A stretch of 60,000 nt of DNA from assembly GCA_009760855.2 (NCBI GenBank), contig WPIO01000016.1:5231001-5291000 (forward strand), read 5' to 3'. Under the pieces are notes generated by a model. It did no database searches, was not told where the DNA came from, and was given only the letters and a program-made list of their open reading frames with translations. This document shows positions 30,601 to 41,104 of the stretch, one piece after another. The DNA comes from Cristatella mucedo. Its lineage: Eukaryota; Bryozoa; Phylactolaemata; Cristatellidae. Positions within the stretch are counted from its first letter, which is position 1, and every line of letters begins with the position of its first letter. Both the position numbers and the translations under genes were made by a program.

Positions 30601-32140
30601 CTGGAAGACAGAGTCCGGCAGACAGAGAGAGAGAGACAGGCAGAAGAGAGAGACAGGCAGAAGAGAAAGGCAGGGTCCGGCAGACAGAGTGAGACAGACA
30701 GACAGAGACAGACAGACAGACACAGAGACAGACAGCCGCAAACGTCCGCTGTCGCTTACCCGCCGGACACGCCATCACTTCGACGAAGTCGTACGGACAG
30801 CGGCCCTGCTTCACTTTCTGCACGATGTTCTGTATGTTCCTGAAGCCGTAGGCGAGCGCAAACGTCAGCTTCACCTCGCCTCCGACACTCAGAGTCACCT
30901 CCTGGAAGTCCTGGTTGCGCTTGACCTGGTAGTTGAGCGACGGCACGGTCACGCCGTACAGCGCGCTGGCGGCGTGCTTGAACACGTGCTCCAGGTAGCC
31001 GCCCGACCCACCGCCGGCGTGCACGTACGGCTCGAGCGCCGACGCCCGGCCGCCGCCGTCCTCGTCGACGAACAGGGACGTGAGCTCGACGAGATCGCGC
31101 GCCGCCGGCTCCTCCTGCACGCAGCCGGTGCACGATGCTGACGGCAACGGGGACAGAGGCACGTCGGCAAGCGAGGCGAATCCCTCGGCCAGCACCATCT
31201 GCACCACCTCGCCGGTGGTGATCACGCAGTCGACGTCGCGTGCTCCGCTCGCGGCATCGTAGAAGTCTGGGCGGCTCGCCTCCAGCTTCTTGTCATAGCA
31301 CGGCATGACAGCAACGTGGTAGACGCCGGCCGGCGACGGCAGGCCAAGCTGGCCGGCGACGAGGTCCTTGACGAGCGAGCCCATTATCTGCTGCGGCGAC
31401 TTGACCGTGCTGATGTAGGGCAGCACGTACGCGCCGTGCGTCTTCTCGGCGTAGCACACCCAGCCCGGGCAGGCGGAGGCGAGCATGGGCAGGTGGCCGC
31501 CGGCGGCGGTGCGGTGGCCAGCGCCGCCGCCGGCGGCCAGCGCCGTGGCGTCGGAGTCCCTCTTGCGTCGAACGAACTCGTTGCACGCCTCGATGAGGCT
31601 GACGTCGCGCGCCACGGTCGTGTCCAGGACTCGGTCGGCGCCGAGGCGCCCGAAGAAGGCGGCCAGCTTAGCGGCCGCCTCGGGCGCCGTCAGCGCACAG
31701 TGGGCAGCGAGGGAGGCACGCGACTGCGGCGACACGGACACGACGATGGCCAACGGCCGGCCGGGCTCGGCGGGCGCGCCAGCGCTACGGTCGGCTTTCG
31801 CAGACCGGACAAGCGCCAGGGCCCTGTACACCTCATCCACGCTCTGCTGGCCAATGAGCACGCTCTCCGCCGACGTTATGCAGCCGCTGCACGCCAGACA
31901 GTCGTTGAGGGTGACTTGTGCTTTCTTCAGCAGCGTGACTTCGCCGTCGGCCGTCAGCTCGACCGGCGCCCCGCCGCCGTCGTCCAAACGGATCGTTACG
32001 CTGCCGCCGCCGCCACCCTTGCCGCCGGCAGGGCGAGCCGGTCTCGCAGACGGCACGGGCTTCACGCACTCCTGTGACGGGCTGATGAAGTCGTCCAAGT
32101 CGGTGAGCTTCAAGGCACTGCTGAACTTGGATCCTGCCAT
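21676..32140 (-). CDS. CIAO3: CIAO3 (NARFL/IOP1), cytosolic iron-sulfur assembly component 3
   Basis: This is a [Fe]-hydrogenase-like protein that carries Fe-S clusters and links the early CIA machinery to the CIA targeting complex in the cytosol. Exon 1 (30760-32140) encodes residues 1-460 and ends with donor GTAAGC. Exon 2 (21676-21929) follows the acceptor gattctag and encodes the last 84. The split Gly codon joins ACPAG to CLNGGGQLR, the expected motif. All eight cluster cysteines are visible: Cys25, Cys81/84/87 (CLACSGC), Cys224 (SACPGW), Cys281 (MPCYDKK), Cys458 and Cys462. The protein ends in a tryptophan (TLKW), as is usual in this family. At 544 residues it is longer than the roughly 480 typical, owing to Gly/Ala-rich insertions near residues 30-60 and 200-215. 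The 8.8 kb intron (21930-30759) holds most of the local LINE and SINE insertions. Confidence 0.95.
21930..22302. other. CIAO3 intron, unassigned part
   Basis: The sequence between the last CIAO3 exon and the first SINE shows no recognisable feature. Confidence 0.4.
22303..22442 (-). mobile_element. SINE family 1
   Basis: Read on the minus strand it has GGCCGTGATAGCCCAGGAGG, the head hairpin around GACCGAGCTCGAGG, box B GGTTCGAATCC and the tail ending near GGCCGTTGAATCC. Confidence 0.75.
22443..22961. other. CIAO3 intron, unassigned part
   Basis: No repeat family or exon-like frame is recognised between two SINE copies. Confidence 0.4.
22962..23105 (-). mobile_element. SINE family 1
   Basis: It starts (reverse tail) at agctgatttaacagcctcat, contains the reversed box B caggattcgacc, and ends at the head gcaagcacccttacctgctc. 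Confidence 0.75.
23668..23780 (-). mobile_element. LINE family A tail fragment
   Basis: An A-rich tail is followed by cagcaccctgagagaactaa, atctctttc and a worn 3' UTR start. The copy is only about 110 bases long. Confidence 0.65.
23832..23970 (-). mobile_element. SINE family 1, diverged
   Basis: The order ggctgatcgaacagcatcat, ggcaataaagaattacctgc and gcaagcaccttaccc follows the family in reverse. Box B is decayed. Confidence 0.6.
24093..24222 (-). mobile_element. SINE family 1, 3' and middle part
   Basis: Reversed tail gccgattcaacagcctcact leads to caggactcaaacccatgatc and gcaagcaccttac. It abuts head-on with the next SINE, of another family. Confidence 0.65.
24223..24365 (+). mobile_element. 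tRNA-derived SINE, family 2, with a LINE A-type tail
   Basis: The head has a good box A (TGGCCCAGTGG) and box B (GGGCTCGAGCCC). The 3' part is GAAGCGCCTGAATAG... AAGTTCTCTTAAGGCGCTAT, which is the terminal stem-loop of LINE family A, and it ends in an ATT-rich tail. A second copy is at 53835-53975. Confidence 0.8.
24568..24893 (+). mobile_element. LINE family A 3' end, variant subfamily
   Basis: It begins at the encoded C-terminus (ccctggaactcactaccgac). It passes through a diverged 3' UTR to AAAGTGCCTAGAGAGAGATT and ends in (ATT)n with GTT interruptions. Confidence 0.8.
24908..25771 (-). mobile_element. LINE family A, young-looking 5'-truncated copy
   Basis: The reversed (TAA)n tail and stem-loop are near consensus. 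The frame 25147-25773 encodes 208 residues of the C-terminal region after RT ([20 protein letters not shown] and onward) without a stop. At 25772 the sequence jumps back to an earlier point of the same element, so this copy was inserted into an older one. Confidence 0.88.
25772..26225 (-). mobile_element. LINE family A, older copy interrupted by the previous one
   Basis: It restarts at atgcatggaccagcttggac and continues towards RT motif C, much more diverged than the copy beside it. Frames are broken. Confidence 0.75.
26300..27140 (-). mobile_element. LINE family A, diverged subfamily
   Basis: The frame 26302-26745 contains the late ORF part ([20 protein letters not shown]). The segment 26720-27060 matches the RT motif A area (tatcaaccgctaccgaaaga and following). 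Boundaries are approximate. Confidence 0.7.
26335..26416. repeat. Three copies of a 27-bp unit
   Basis: TGTAACATGCACTGAATCAT plus GCACAGG is repeated three times inside the diverged LINE copy. Confidence 0.85.
27246..27400 (-). mobile_element. SINE family 1, diverged
   Basis: The order tcaacagcctcatttatata, gcttgcagtgggcaataaag and gccagcaccttgaccc follows the family in reverse. Box B has changed to agatgccaaccc. Confidence 0.6.
27428..27772 (+). mobile_element. LINE family A 3' end, variant subfamily
   Basis: It starts at gctcccaaagcctggaactc and ends with the AAAGTGCCTAGAGAGAGATT stem-loop and a clean (ATT)n. Confidence 0.82.
27773..28369. other. CIAO3 intron, unassigned part
   Basis: There is no recognised repeat or exon. 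The frame from 28135 runs into the LINE that follows. Confidence 0.4.
28370..29645 (+). mobile_element. LINE family A with an open reverse transcriptase C-terminal half
   Basis: An uninterrupted 339-residue frame (28412-29431) begins in the RT domain after motif A. Motif B is [14 protein letters not shown] and motif C is YVDDTQLY; other copies have YADD. The rest is the post-RT region with [14 protein letters not shown] and [20 protein letters not shown]. The 3' UTR follows and the copy stops inside the terminal stem-loop, before the (TAA)n tail. It lacks the endonuclease and the first half of RT, so it cannot move by itself. The motifs place it in the CR1/L2/Jockey assemblage. It lies in the CIAO3 intron, antisense to the gene. 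Confidence 0.92.
29646..30250. other. CIAO3 intron, unassigned part
   Basis: No family match is apparent between the LINE and the short tandem duplication. Confidence 0.4.
30251..30366. repeat. 58-bp tandem duplication
   Basis: Two copies of TGAGATTGGCATCACAG... GCCGACCA.CAAAG occur with a few differences. Confidence 0.88.
30480..30735. repeat. GA/GACA-rich simple repeat
   Basis: GAGA and GACAGACA runs lie directly beyond the donor of CIAO3 exon 1, giving a CT-rich intron start on the coding strand. The apparent extension of the CIAO3 frame here is intron. Confidence 0.92.
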
Positions 32141-32564
32141 CGTCGCCGAAGGCCACAGAAGGAGCTGCGCTCGGTCACCGTCGGGCGAGGTAGCCTACCA
32201 CCTGCGAGGTAACGTACGCGGAAAATCTTGGAGGGCGAGCGGCACCGGCCAACGATGGCAAGTCGAAGCGCGACACGCTACGCATGTGACAGCGGCTGAT
32301 TCCGCGGCGGCGGCACGACGGACACTAACTACCGAGCTACGAGGACGAGGCGTTTCCGGCACTCACGCCGACCAATGTAGACGCTAGCAAACCAAGCTGT
32401 ATAAATAGATAAATAAATAGTATTTAACAGGCCGTGCTGGCTCGGGGACTTATTTATGGCAGCGCAGCTTTCTGGCAACGGTTTCTGCTGTCGGCTGCAC
32501 TGCCCTGACGTCCGGTCACGTGGTTATGGCAAGCCTCTCGAGTCGCTCGTGGATCCTCTACCTG

Positions 32565-32832
32565 GAGCCTGGAACTCACTACCGACGCACGTCACAACGT
32601 CTCCTGACATGACGAGATTGAAAAAGAAGCTTAAAAACGCACTTGTTTATTACAGCATTTGGTGGGTCTGGGAGATTTGGTCTTCGTGTGCCTGTACCTG
32701 CTTACACTGTGCATGCTTCTTACGGATGTTCCAATCAATCATTTGGTAATACTTTCTATGCAGCATCTGCAAAGTGCCTAGAAAGAGATCTCTGAAGGCG
32801 CTATACAAACGTATTTGTATTATTATTATTAG
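32565..32832 (+). mobile_element. LINE family A 3' end, variant subfamily
   Basis: It begins at gagcctggaactcactaccg and ends at AAAGTGCCTAGAAAGAGATC and an ATT tail. It lies upstream of CIAO3. Confidence 0.8.
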
Positions 32833-33229
32833 TCCTCACACGATGAGGAACTGCTAGAGAGCAGACGCTGTCACTGCAACAGTCATCCATCCCTCCTCCA
32901 CTGGCTGCTAGCAAGCTGTGCCGAAATGGGGGAGAGCTGTTGTGTTGCCATCTCCCCAGACAAATCTGCAGGCTCGGGTATCACTCGCACGAACGACTAG
33001 CAGAAAGAGAGGTACTAAGCAGCCAGCCGAGGACGTGCAGTCGAAGTGCTCGCACACCTCCACACAAGTCTGTGCAACGTGTCTCCTTGCATCGCCACAC
33101 TCGAGGAACCGGGCGTAGAGACAAAAGAAAAGCATGGTAGATTTCAAATCTGCAGCTACCTGCACAACCTCTTGAGCAGGGTGCGCAAGCAAGAGCACCA
33201 GGTATGCATATGCATGAAATAAAGAAAGA

Positions 33230-33344
33230 GACATGCACACACAGAGAGACAGCGAGATACAAAGAGACAGAGAGATACAAAGAGACAGAGAGGGACAGAG
33301 AGACAGAGAGGGACAGGGAGAGAGCCGGAGATAGACAGCAAACT

Positions 33345-33381
<37 letters not shown>

Positions 33382-33470
33382 GATAGAGATAGAGAGAGAG
33401 AGATACACAGATAGAGGCAGAGTAAGAGAGAAATACACACACAGAGTGAGACGCACACAGAGACATATAC
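33230..33470. repeat. GA-rich simple repeat
   Basis: GAGACAGAGA and (GA)n runs occur, with ACACACA at the end. Confidence 0.9.
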
Positions 33471-33476
33471 ATATAG

Positions 33477-33823
33477 AATCTGGAACTCCCTCCCGACCTG
33501 CGTCAGAACGTCCCTGACCTGACCACATTTAAAAGGAACTTAAAAACACACCTATTTAGGACAGCATTTAGTGGGTCCCTGTGATTCGTCCTTCACGTGC
33601 TTATGCGTGCTGACACTGTGCATGCTGCCACTAACCACATTTGCATGCTGACTCTGTGCATGTCACCCCTAACCATGTTATTTATTTTGTTTGTTTTTCA
33701 AGCATGATTTTACTTACCATTTAATTGCATCTCCCTTTGCAGCAAATGTAAAGCGCCTAGAAAGAGATTAAGTTCTCTGAGGGCGCTTTATCAAGTGCAT
33801 TATTATTATTATTGTTATTATTA
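33477..33823 (+). mobile_element. LINE family A 3' end
   Basis: It runs from tctggaactccctcccgacc through a near-consensus 3' UTR to the stem-loop and (ATT)n tail. It is placed between two GA-rich microsatellites, which may have been its target. Confidence 0.88.
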
Positions 33824-33912
33824 TATACAGACACACAAACACAGACAAAGACACAGAAAGACACAGAGACAGTAAAATAGAGAGACACAAAAATAAGAGA
33901 GATGGAGAGAGG

Positions 33913-34027
<115 letters not shown>

Positions 34028-34340
34028 GTGCAGAAACAGATAGAGAGCTGACCTTGACCATATCTACCCGAAGGGCCAATTTAGAAGGCACACAGCATGC
34101 CCTATGTCGGGCCAGGGCAGGGGGAACCTGCACAGGCTTCCCCGCAAGTTACACCTGCTGCACCTTCGGTCTTCTCCGATGCTACTTAACTCTCAATGAC
34201 AACTCTCTGCTCGTATCCAAACTGTATCTACTGCTGACAGTGCAGTAGTGGTTTCGGACCCATTCATAAAAGATTGAATTGCGGAACAAACGAATAAGCA
34301 AGTCTGCATGTGTGTTTAACTACAAGAACCGATGATGACA

Positions 34341-34803
34341 ATAATAATAGCAGATTTGATATAGTGCCCTCAGAGAACTCAATCTCTTTCTAGGCACTTT
34401 ACATTCGCTGCAAGGAAGCACAATCGAATGTTAGTGGTATCATGCTTAATAAACAACAAGAATAACTAGGTTAGGGATGGCATGCACAGGGTCAGAATGC
34501 AAGTATGGTTAGTGGCAACATGCACCGTGTCAGCAAATAAGCACGTAAAGGACGAATCACAGGGACCCACTAAATGCTGTCATAAATAGATGCATCTTTT
34601 AGTTTCTTTTTTAATGTGGTCAAGTCAGAAGATGTTACGAAAGTTGGGAGCGAGTTCCAGGCTTTGGGAGCGCACGAACTAAAGGCACGGTCTCCAAAGG
34701 CTTTGAGATCTGTACGGGGTATGAGTAAACAGTTACAGATTCCGAAAAGGGGGGCACAGTGCTTAGCCTGGTGGGGGAGTAGATCTTATAGATAGGCAGG
34801 AGC
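34341..34803 (-). mobile_element. LINE family A 3' end
   Basis: The reversed tail tttgatatagtgccctcaga is followed by the 3' UTR and the last 50 codons of the ORF (GTRSQLS region, 34635-34820). Confidence 0.85.
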
Positions 34804-34859
34804 CGACAACAACAAACCAACAGCCAACATAAAAATAATGTACATTCAAATGTATGTAT

Positions 34860-34960
34860 GTCAGCTGATTCAACAGCCTCATTATTTTTTACTTGGGAAA
34901 ATAAGGCCTGATCGGGCTATCATCCTGCTGCAGAACCTGGGTCGTGATGAGCAAGCACCT
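34860..34960 (-). mobile_element. SINE family 1 remnant
   Basis: Only the reversed tail cagctgattcaacagcctca and the head gatgagcaagcacctgaat remain clear. The middle is replaced or diverged. Confidence 0.45.
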
Positions 34961-35063
34961 GAATGGCAATGGAACTGGCATGATGCAGCAACGATCACCA
35001 CATACCAAAGGAAAAAAAACAAAGTAAGAGTGGCCAATTCCAACGAGCCCCATGGGGACAGCC

Positions 35064-35150
35064 TGACTACCAGTATTCGGCAGAGGCAGGTCATAGGATA
35101 TAGACGAGTGGAGATAACTGACTACAAGTATATGGCAGAGGCAGGTCATT
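35064..35150. repeat. 55-bp partial tandem duplication
   Basis: TGACTACCAGTATTCGGCAG and its neighbour at 35119 share ggcagaggcaggtcat. Confidence 0.75.
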
Positions 35151-35385
35151 GGAGATGGACAAAAGTCGAAATCTTAGGCCTCCACAAACAAAAATCAAAA
35201 AGATGCCTTATCATTATCTACATACTCTGGCAGGAGCATAATACGTTGGAGCTAGTGATAAATCCCACAACGGGGTCGGGTAGCATCGATAAATCCAAAC
35301 GATGGATTACCGAGAGCATGGAGGTGGCAGATGTGACCCACCAGCCGATGATGACCACGAAAACTTAGCTCACGGCACACAGCCG

Positions 35386-35560
35386 ACTGTGGCTCATTCT
35401 GTCTGGCAGTCCTGAGCTGCTACTTCATGCTACTCAATTCCTTCCTCGACTGCCTTCCCGACTCAGCTATGCTTCTCACTTTCTCTTTGTTGAGTGAGAT
35501 GAGGACTGTTGTCTGTTTTACAGATGGAGATATGTTACACGTAACTTATAGGCACCACCC
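35386..35560 (+). mobile_element. LINE family B 3' fragment
   Basis: Shared words with other copies are gtcctgagctgctacttcat, gactcagctatgcttctcac and acagatggagat. Confidence 0.7.
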
Positions 35561-35599
35561 CGAAGAAAATAAATGTAAAAATCGCTTAAAAAACCAATG

Positions 35600-35762
35600 G
35601 CATCAATTATATATAGCAGCAGAAGAGAACTAGTTCTCTTCTGCTGCTAGTGGCCTTTAACCGTGCTTGCAGCAGGCAAGAAAGGACTGCCTGCTGCAGG
35701 CGAACTCAAACCCAGAAACTGGGTTAAAGGGTGCAAGCACTGCGTACCCCTGAGCTAAGAGC
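35600..35762 (-). mobile_element. SINE family 1 with an inverted duplication at its 3' end
   Basis: In reverse it shows agcagcagaagag, gcttgcagcaggcaagaaag, reversed box B gaactcaaaccc and the head gcaagcactgcgtacccc. The tail side is a perfect palindrome (35614-35649). Confidence 0.65.
35614..35649. repeat. Perfect 36-bp palindrome, no loop
   Basis: TAGCAGCAGAAGAGAACT is followed at once by its exact reverse complement, centred between 35631 and 35632. Confidence 0.95.
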
Positions 35763-36284
35763 CAGAGGCTTCCATCCAATGCAGAGACTAAATACATTCA
35801 ATGCTTATTTGCAGCAACTGGACCTTTTCAAACACAAAAACAGGACGAACGTGATTAAAAATGAATGCTGTCCAGACCCAGCGCCCCACCCCTCCCTTTG
35901 GGCAGCTTGCCTCAACCCTCAGTGTTCAATAAATTTCCACCCATCGGTTTCAGTAAGTGAAGCTGGTGCTTCATTGTCACAGTACCCGGCCCAGACAAAA
36001 TTATATTCTGCTTAAGCTAAAAAATCCAGAACTCTTCAGTTCTTTTTGCTTGCATGCCAGCAAAGACATAGCAGACAGCTGCTCCACACCAGCAAAGTTC
36101 ACAAAGAGGGAGTTGTATGCATGACCACCATATACAGGTGTGCTCTGCAATCAGCACAACATGACACTATCTACAAGCTATTGTGACTGCTGAGATCGAC
36201 TTGCTTGAGGCATAAGTACCATCCCTCTCTGAATCCCTCAACTAGCCTCCATCACATCCCCTCATAACAGTCTTAAGCCGTGTT
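35763..36284. other. Unassigned spacer
   Basis: No repeat family or exon is recognised. Confidence 0.35.
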
Positions 36285-37162
36285 TTAGACAGTTGGTTTC
36301 TTCTCAGTCCTGCTATGGTTTTGCTTACACAATTGGTGTGAAATCACCGAGGCTAGGCAGTCGGTTAGCGACCGACGGACGACCAATAATAATAACAACA
36401 GTCGTTTGAACAGAACGCACAGAATGTAATCTAGTGCAAAATAATCACAGTCCCAAGAAAAATGCATCCACTTGCAAGTTATCCTATTCACAGACAATCT
36501 CAACACCCACAAATTATGCCGATCGGTATCCATGCATGTTCCACAATGGAAGCACCTCCTCAAAATAATTTCACTTCCACTGGGCGCAAAAACTGGAACA
36601 GACCAAACAGCTTTTGGGAAACAAGCCCGGACTAGCAGAAACGAATAGAGAAACTCTTCCCTACACCCTCTTCTCTGAAGCTCCTGTGGAAACTCTCGAG
36701 CACGAGCAATATTTGCCGCATCAAAGGCAGTCAGTAGACCCTGTTACAAACCGTTTTCCCGAAAGCACATTTTGCAGCGGCCATGCTTTGAGCACTCCCC
36801 CCCAAATACAACGCCTGGTAGAGTCAAGTGGTACATACAGTAGCATCCTTTGTGTTTGGCACATCAGATCAGCTACGAACATTAGCTTTCAATCCAGTTT
36901 GCGTTTCATTCCCGACAAGGAAACGTTGCAGCTCGCCACTGACCTCGCTGTCTGTATATGAAACGAGCTCTTTAGTGGCATCAACGATCGACGGCGACCG
37001 ATCCAAACGCAGCTAAAAAAAAAAGCCGGGGCTGTAAGAAGTCTGTACAAAGGTTCTAAGTTCGTCAGCATTACTGACGATGCAAAAATAAAGCTCAGCT
37101 GCCCTACCGTCACATGAAAACCTAATGCAGGCAGCGCGAAGAAACTGCCTGGAGATATGGGG
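36285..37162 (-). CDS. Candidate gene, internal exons of an unrecognised, probably helical protein
   Basis: Three minus-strand exons fit in phase 0. The first, 37079-37162, follows gacttgcag and encodes HISRQFLRAACIRFSCDGRA and onward, with donor GTCAGT. The second, 36944-37012, follows a T11 tract plus AG and encodes LRLDRSPSIVDATKELVSYT, with donor GTCAGT. The third starts at 36740 after gtttgtaacag with LLTAFDAANIARAREFPQEL. The introns would be 66 and 203 bases. The third frame stays open to 36285, but its last third looks non-coding, so a donor probably lies within it. The peptide has the look of an alpha-helical repeat protein. I do not recognise it, and no start or stop is assigned. 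An alternative frame exists through the first two exons but hits a stop in the third. Confidence 0.4.
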
Positions 37163-37438
37163 CTGCAAGTCGAGACGATGTAAGTACGGAAGAAATATGG
37201 CTAAACATAACCTATATCCCTCCCCCTCCCCAGAAAGGGGATCGATCCATCCTGGCTGCATACTGACTACAGCGATCAAAACAGCTACCTCGCCAACAAG
37301 ACTAAAAGCATTCACTAAGCAGCTGCACGAAGCGACACTCGCCGACCTCAGTCGAGGCAACAAGATAAGCTCTCCTCAGTACCAGTAGCCGCGACCGTGG
37401 CTCGCGCGAGCCACGGTCTGATGGGCCGATAAGGGGGT

Positions 37439-37480
37439 GGGATGGAGATGGGGATGGGGATGGGGATGGGCCGGATGGGG
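37439..37480. repeat. (GGGATG)n short tandem repeat
   Basis: About six imperfect GGGATG or GGAGATG units are present. Confidence 0.85.
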
Positions 37481-37565
37481 AGGCTGCTGAGCACGAAGCC
37501 GAAACACAGCCACTACCCAACCGCCCACCCCTCATCAGGCGTCGCGGCCCCACGCTGCTTTACTA

Positions 37566-37690
37566 CATTTAACAATAATAACAATGATAATTAAAATACA
37601 TTTGACATGGCGCCCTCAAGAGAACTCGACCTCTTTCTAGGCAATTTACACGTTTGCTGCAATGGAAACACGATCGAATGGTTAGTGGTC
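37566..37690 (-). mobile_element. LINE family A tail fragment
   Basis: Reversed AAT-rich tail, then acatttgacatggcgccctc, agagaactcg, acctctttctaggc and the first bases of the 3' UTR. Confidence 0.75.
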
Positions 37691-38450
37691 GAACGGCGAC
37701 GGACCCGGCGACAGACGACGAGCCAAGCAAGCAAGCAAGGCTCGAGAGCGCGCTGAGGCGAACAGCTGCCGACGATGCGGCGGCGGCCGTCAGTGCGCGC
37801 CGCCGCATCGTCCATCGGCCGCCGAATCGTGCGAGCCCCTCCCCCGGCCGCCGCAGCCGTCGTCGCCCCCCCCGTACGCTGCTGCTGAGGGGGCAAGCAC
37901 TGACCGACGCGCCCGTGGATAACGGCGACAATCCCGATGACTCCTTCAGCAATGCTGTCTCTGCCTAGGCTTGCTAACAGGCCGTGTTCGATAAACGGTA
38001 TGCAGGTGCTAGAGAGAGCAGCAGAAACGCGACTCTAGCGCGAAGCGTAGCGGTCGCGGCCGGGCGCGAGACAGGCGTACATAGAGAAATCGTTTGCCCG
38101 CCGCTGTCCAACAGATTCTCGTGCGAGGCAACTCTGCGGGGCAACACGTACCGTCAGCTGTACGCCCAAATGGGGTAGTGCGACGCAGGGCGCTCAAGGC
38201 GTGCTCCGATGCAGTCGCGGCGCTTGGCCACGTTCGCGAGCAACGGGGTGCTGCAAGGAGTGAGCGCTGCCGAAACCAGCCCAGAAAGATAGTACGTACT
38301 TTAAGTGCAATAAAAATTTTAATAACTGCTTTGAAGACAAGATATTTCAGACTGCCGAGCTTGAAACAGACGCTCACTACAAACCGGATGTAGTAAAGTC
38401 TCGCCGATTCTCGCAGCCTCCATTACGGCTCCACGCGCTCCCATTTTAAG
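37691..38450. promoter_or_regulatory. Upstream region of RPS5
   Basis: GC-rich sequence ends in ordinary DNA before the RPS5 leader. I did not find a TATA box. The last 100 bases before the TOP start are the likely core promoter. Confidence 0.35.
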
Positions 38451-38472
38451 CCTCTTTCTGGTAACAGCTACG
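38451..38472 (+). other. RPS5 non-coding leader exon with 5' TOP tract
   Basis: CCTCTTTCTGG at 38451 is a pyrimidine start typical of ribosomal protein mRNAs (5' TOP). The 22-base exon ends at CTACG before donor GTGAGT at 38473. TOP leaders couple translation to growth signalling. The exact start base is inferred from this motif. Confidence 0.6.
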
Positions 38473-38798
38473 GTGAGTACATGTTCCTTGCGGCGCTCTC
38501 TTTGCCGAGTCTAATTGCACTTAATGCCGTGCTGGTTAGTATTCGGCGATTGACCGTGTTAATTGTAAAGTGTTCTAGAATATTAACAGAACTAATAGGG
38601 AATAACTGTAGTGCAAATTACGCGTTTGAACGGCCACTCTTCGTCGGTTCAGGCGGCGGCGGGCGCCCATGCTGGCGGCCACCGGCTTGTGGGGCGCCTT
38701 TCGTTGGGACTGCCGGGCTGGTGCGAGCGGGGGTGCCCTGTCAGGTGTTCAGCTCGCGGTTCGTAGGATTGAATGAATTAGCGCTTACTTTCCAGAAG

Positions 38799-39982
<1,184 letters not shown>

Positions 39983-40021
39983 ACTATGGCTAATGTCAGA
40001 TTTCTTCATTCCAGGCATTGG

Positions 40022-40027
40022 AATAAA
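40022..40027 (+). promoter_or_regulatory. RPS5 polyadenylation signal
   Basis: AATAAA lies 40 bases after the stop codon, which suits the short 3' UTR usual for ribosomal protein genes. Confidence 0.75.
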
Positions 40028-40704
40028 CACCTGGACATATATGTTGTTTTTTCTATCAGTCACATTTTCTCTGTATTGTGAACTAGAGTGATGCAGCTGT
40101 TTTTTAAGTACGGTCAGTTGAGAATATCGGCTCACCTAGTAGTAGCCTCCAGTAATGTTAGCTGCTGTGTCATAGCTTCTTTGCTGATAGCACCCTGGTA
40201 TTATATCTGGTGAATTTAAAAAAGCTACAAAAAAGGTCTGATAAATGACAAACTGAAGTAGTATGATGGCTGTTGATTCTGAAGTATTCTCTTTCCATAG
40301 GTTTACACCAAGAACGATAGTATTGTGTAGTTGTTATTATATTTAACCTGCTGTCATGTTAGTATTAAGTGCACAGTAGTAACAGATTCAGTGGTGTTTC
40401 TGTATCAGCAGATAGATGCAAGTCCAAGGGTTTCGTGTCAATTCTTGTTATTTTATTTATGTGCTTGGGTTTTGGCAGGTTGTCAATCCGTGTGTACCAG
40501 CAGCTGTCTTTGTATAGTTTGGCTAGCATGGGAGTACTGCAGTTTCCTTAATTTTAACGTTTACCTTGGGCTATTTTGAGTACTGTCTCCTTATATATAT
40601 CCAGCGATTGTGGTTGGGATAGCCTCCCCTTAACTTTCATTTAGCAGTTGCTAGCCTGGCCTGTCGGTTGGCCAGGTTCTGTTAGTTGCCAAGTTTTTTT
40701 TTAG
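40028..40704. other. Unassigned AT-rich spacer downstream of RPS5
   Basis: No gene or known repeat of this window is seen. Confidence 0.4.
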
Positions 40705-40880
40705 GTTGGGCTTGCCATAATTCCCCGTCTTTGCCCAGAAAGTTGGGTGCTTGCTTTTCACGACTCGTGTCGTGGGTTTGAGTCCTGCAATGGGCAGTCC
40801 TGTAGTGCCCAGTGTAAGTGGTAGTGTTAGCCGCTGAGGCTATACTGTTGCTATACAAATGAGTGTCAAATCAGCAAACT
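40705..40880 (+). mobile_element. SINE family 1
   Basis: It contains AGTTGGGTGCTTGCTTTTCA, CGACTCGTGTCGTGGG, box B GGTTTGAGTCC, then GTAAGTGGTAGTGTTAGCCG and GCTATACAAATGAG. Confidence 0.75.
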
Positions 40881-41104
40881 TTGATTTGTCAATGTACCAC
40901 ACTTCCATGTCCCAAAAGTCGTCACGGTGGTTGATGCTGAAGTGATGATTTGGCTTCCTGTTGAAGTTATCCGTGAAACAACTGAAACATAGGGCAGTGA
41001 ATTAAAACCATTCGTTTACAAAAAGCTATTTTGACATAGCTGTCCAGATCCTGGGTCAATTGGGCTAGGTAATGCCTAAAGGTGAACTTTACACGGTCGA
41101 CTTA

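Noticed and set aside
30440-30759. Extension of the CIAO3 frame past 30760
   Set aside because: The family motif continues across the intron at 21929, and the extension is GA/GACA simple repeat.
34838-35368. 176-residue open frame
   Set aside because: It starts in a SINE remnant, spans a 55-bp local duplication and matches no protein pattern; chance frame.
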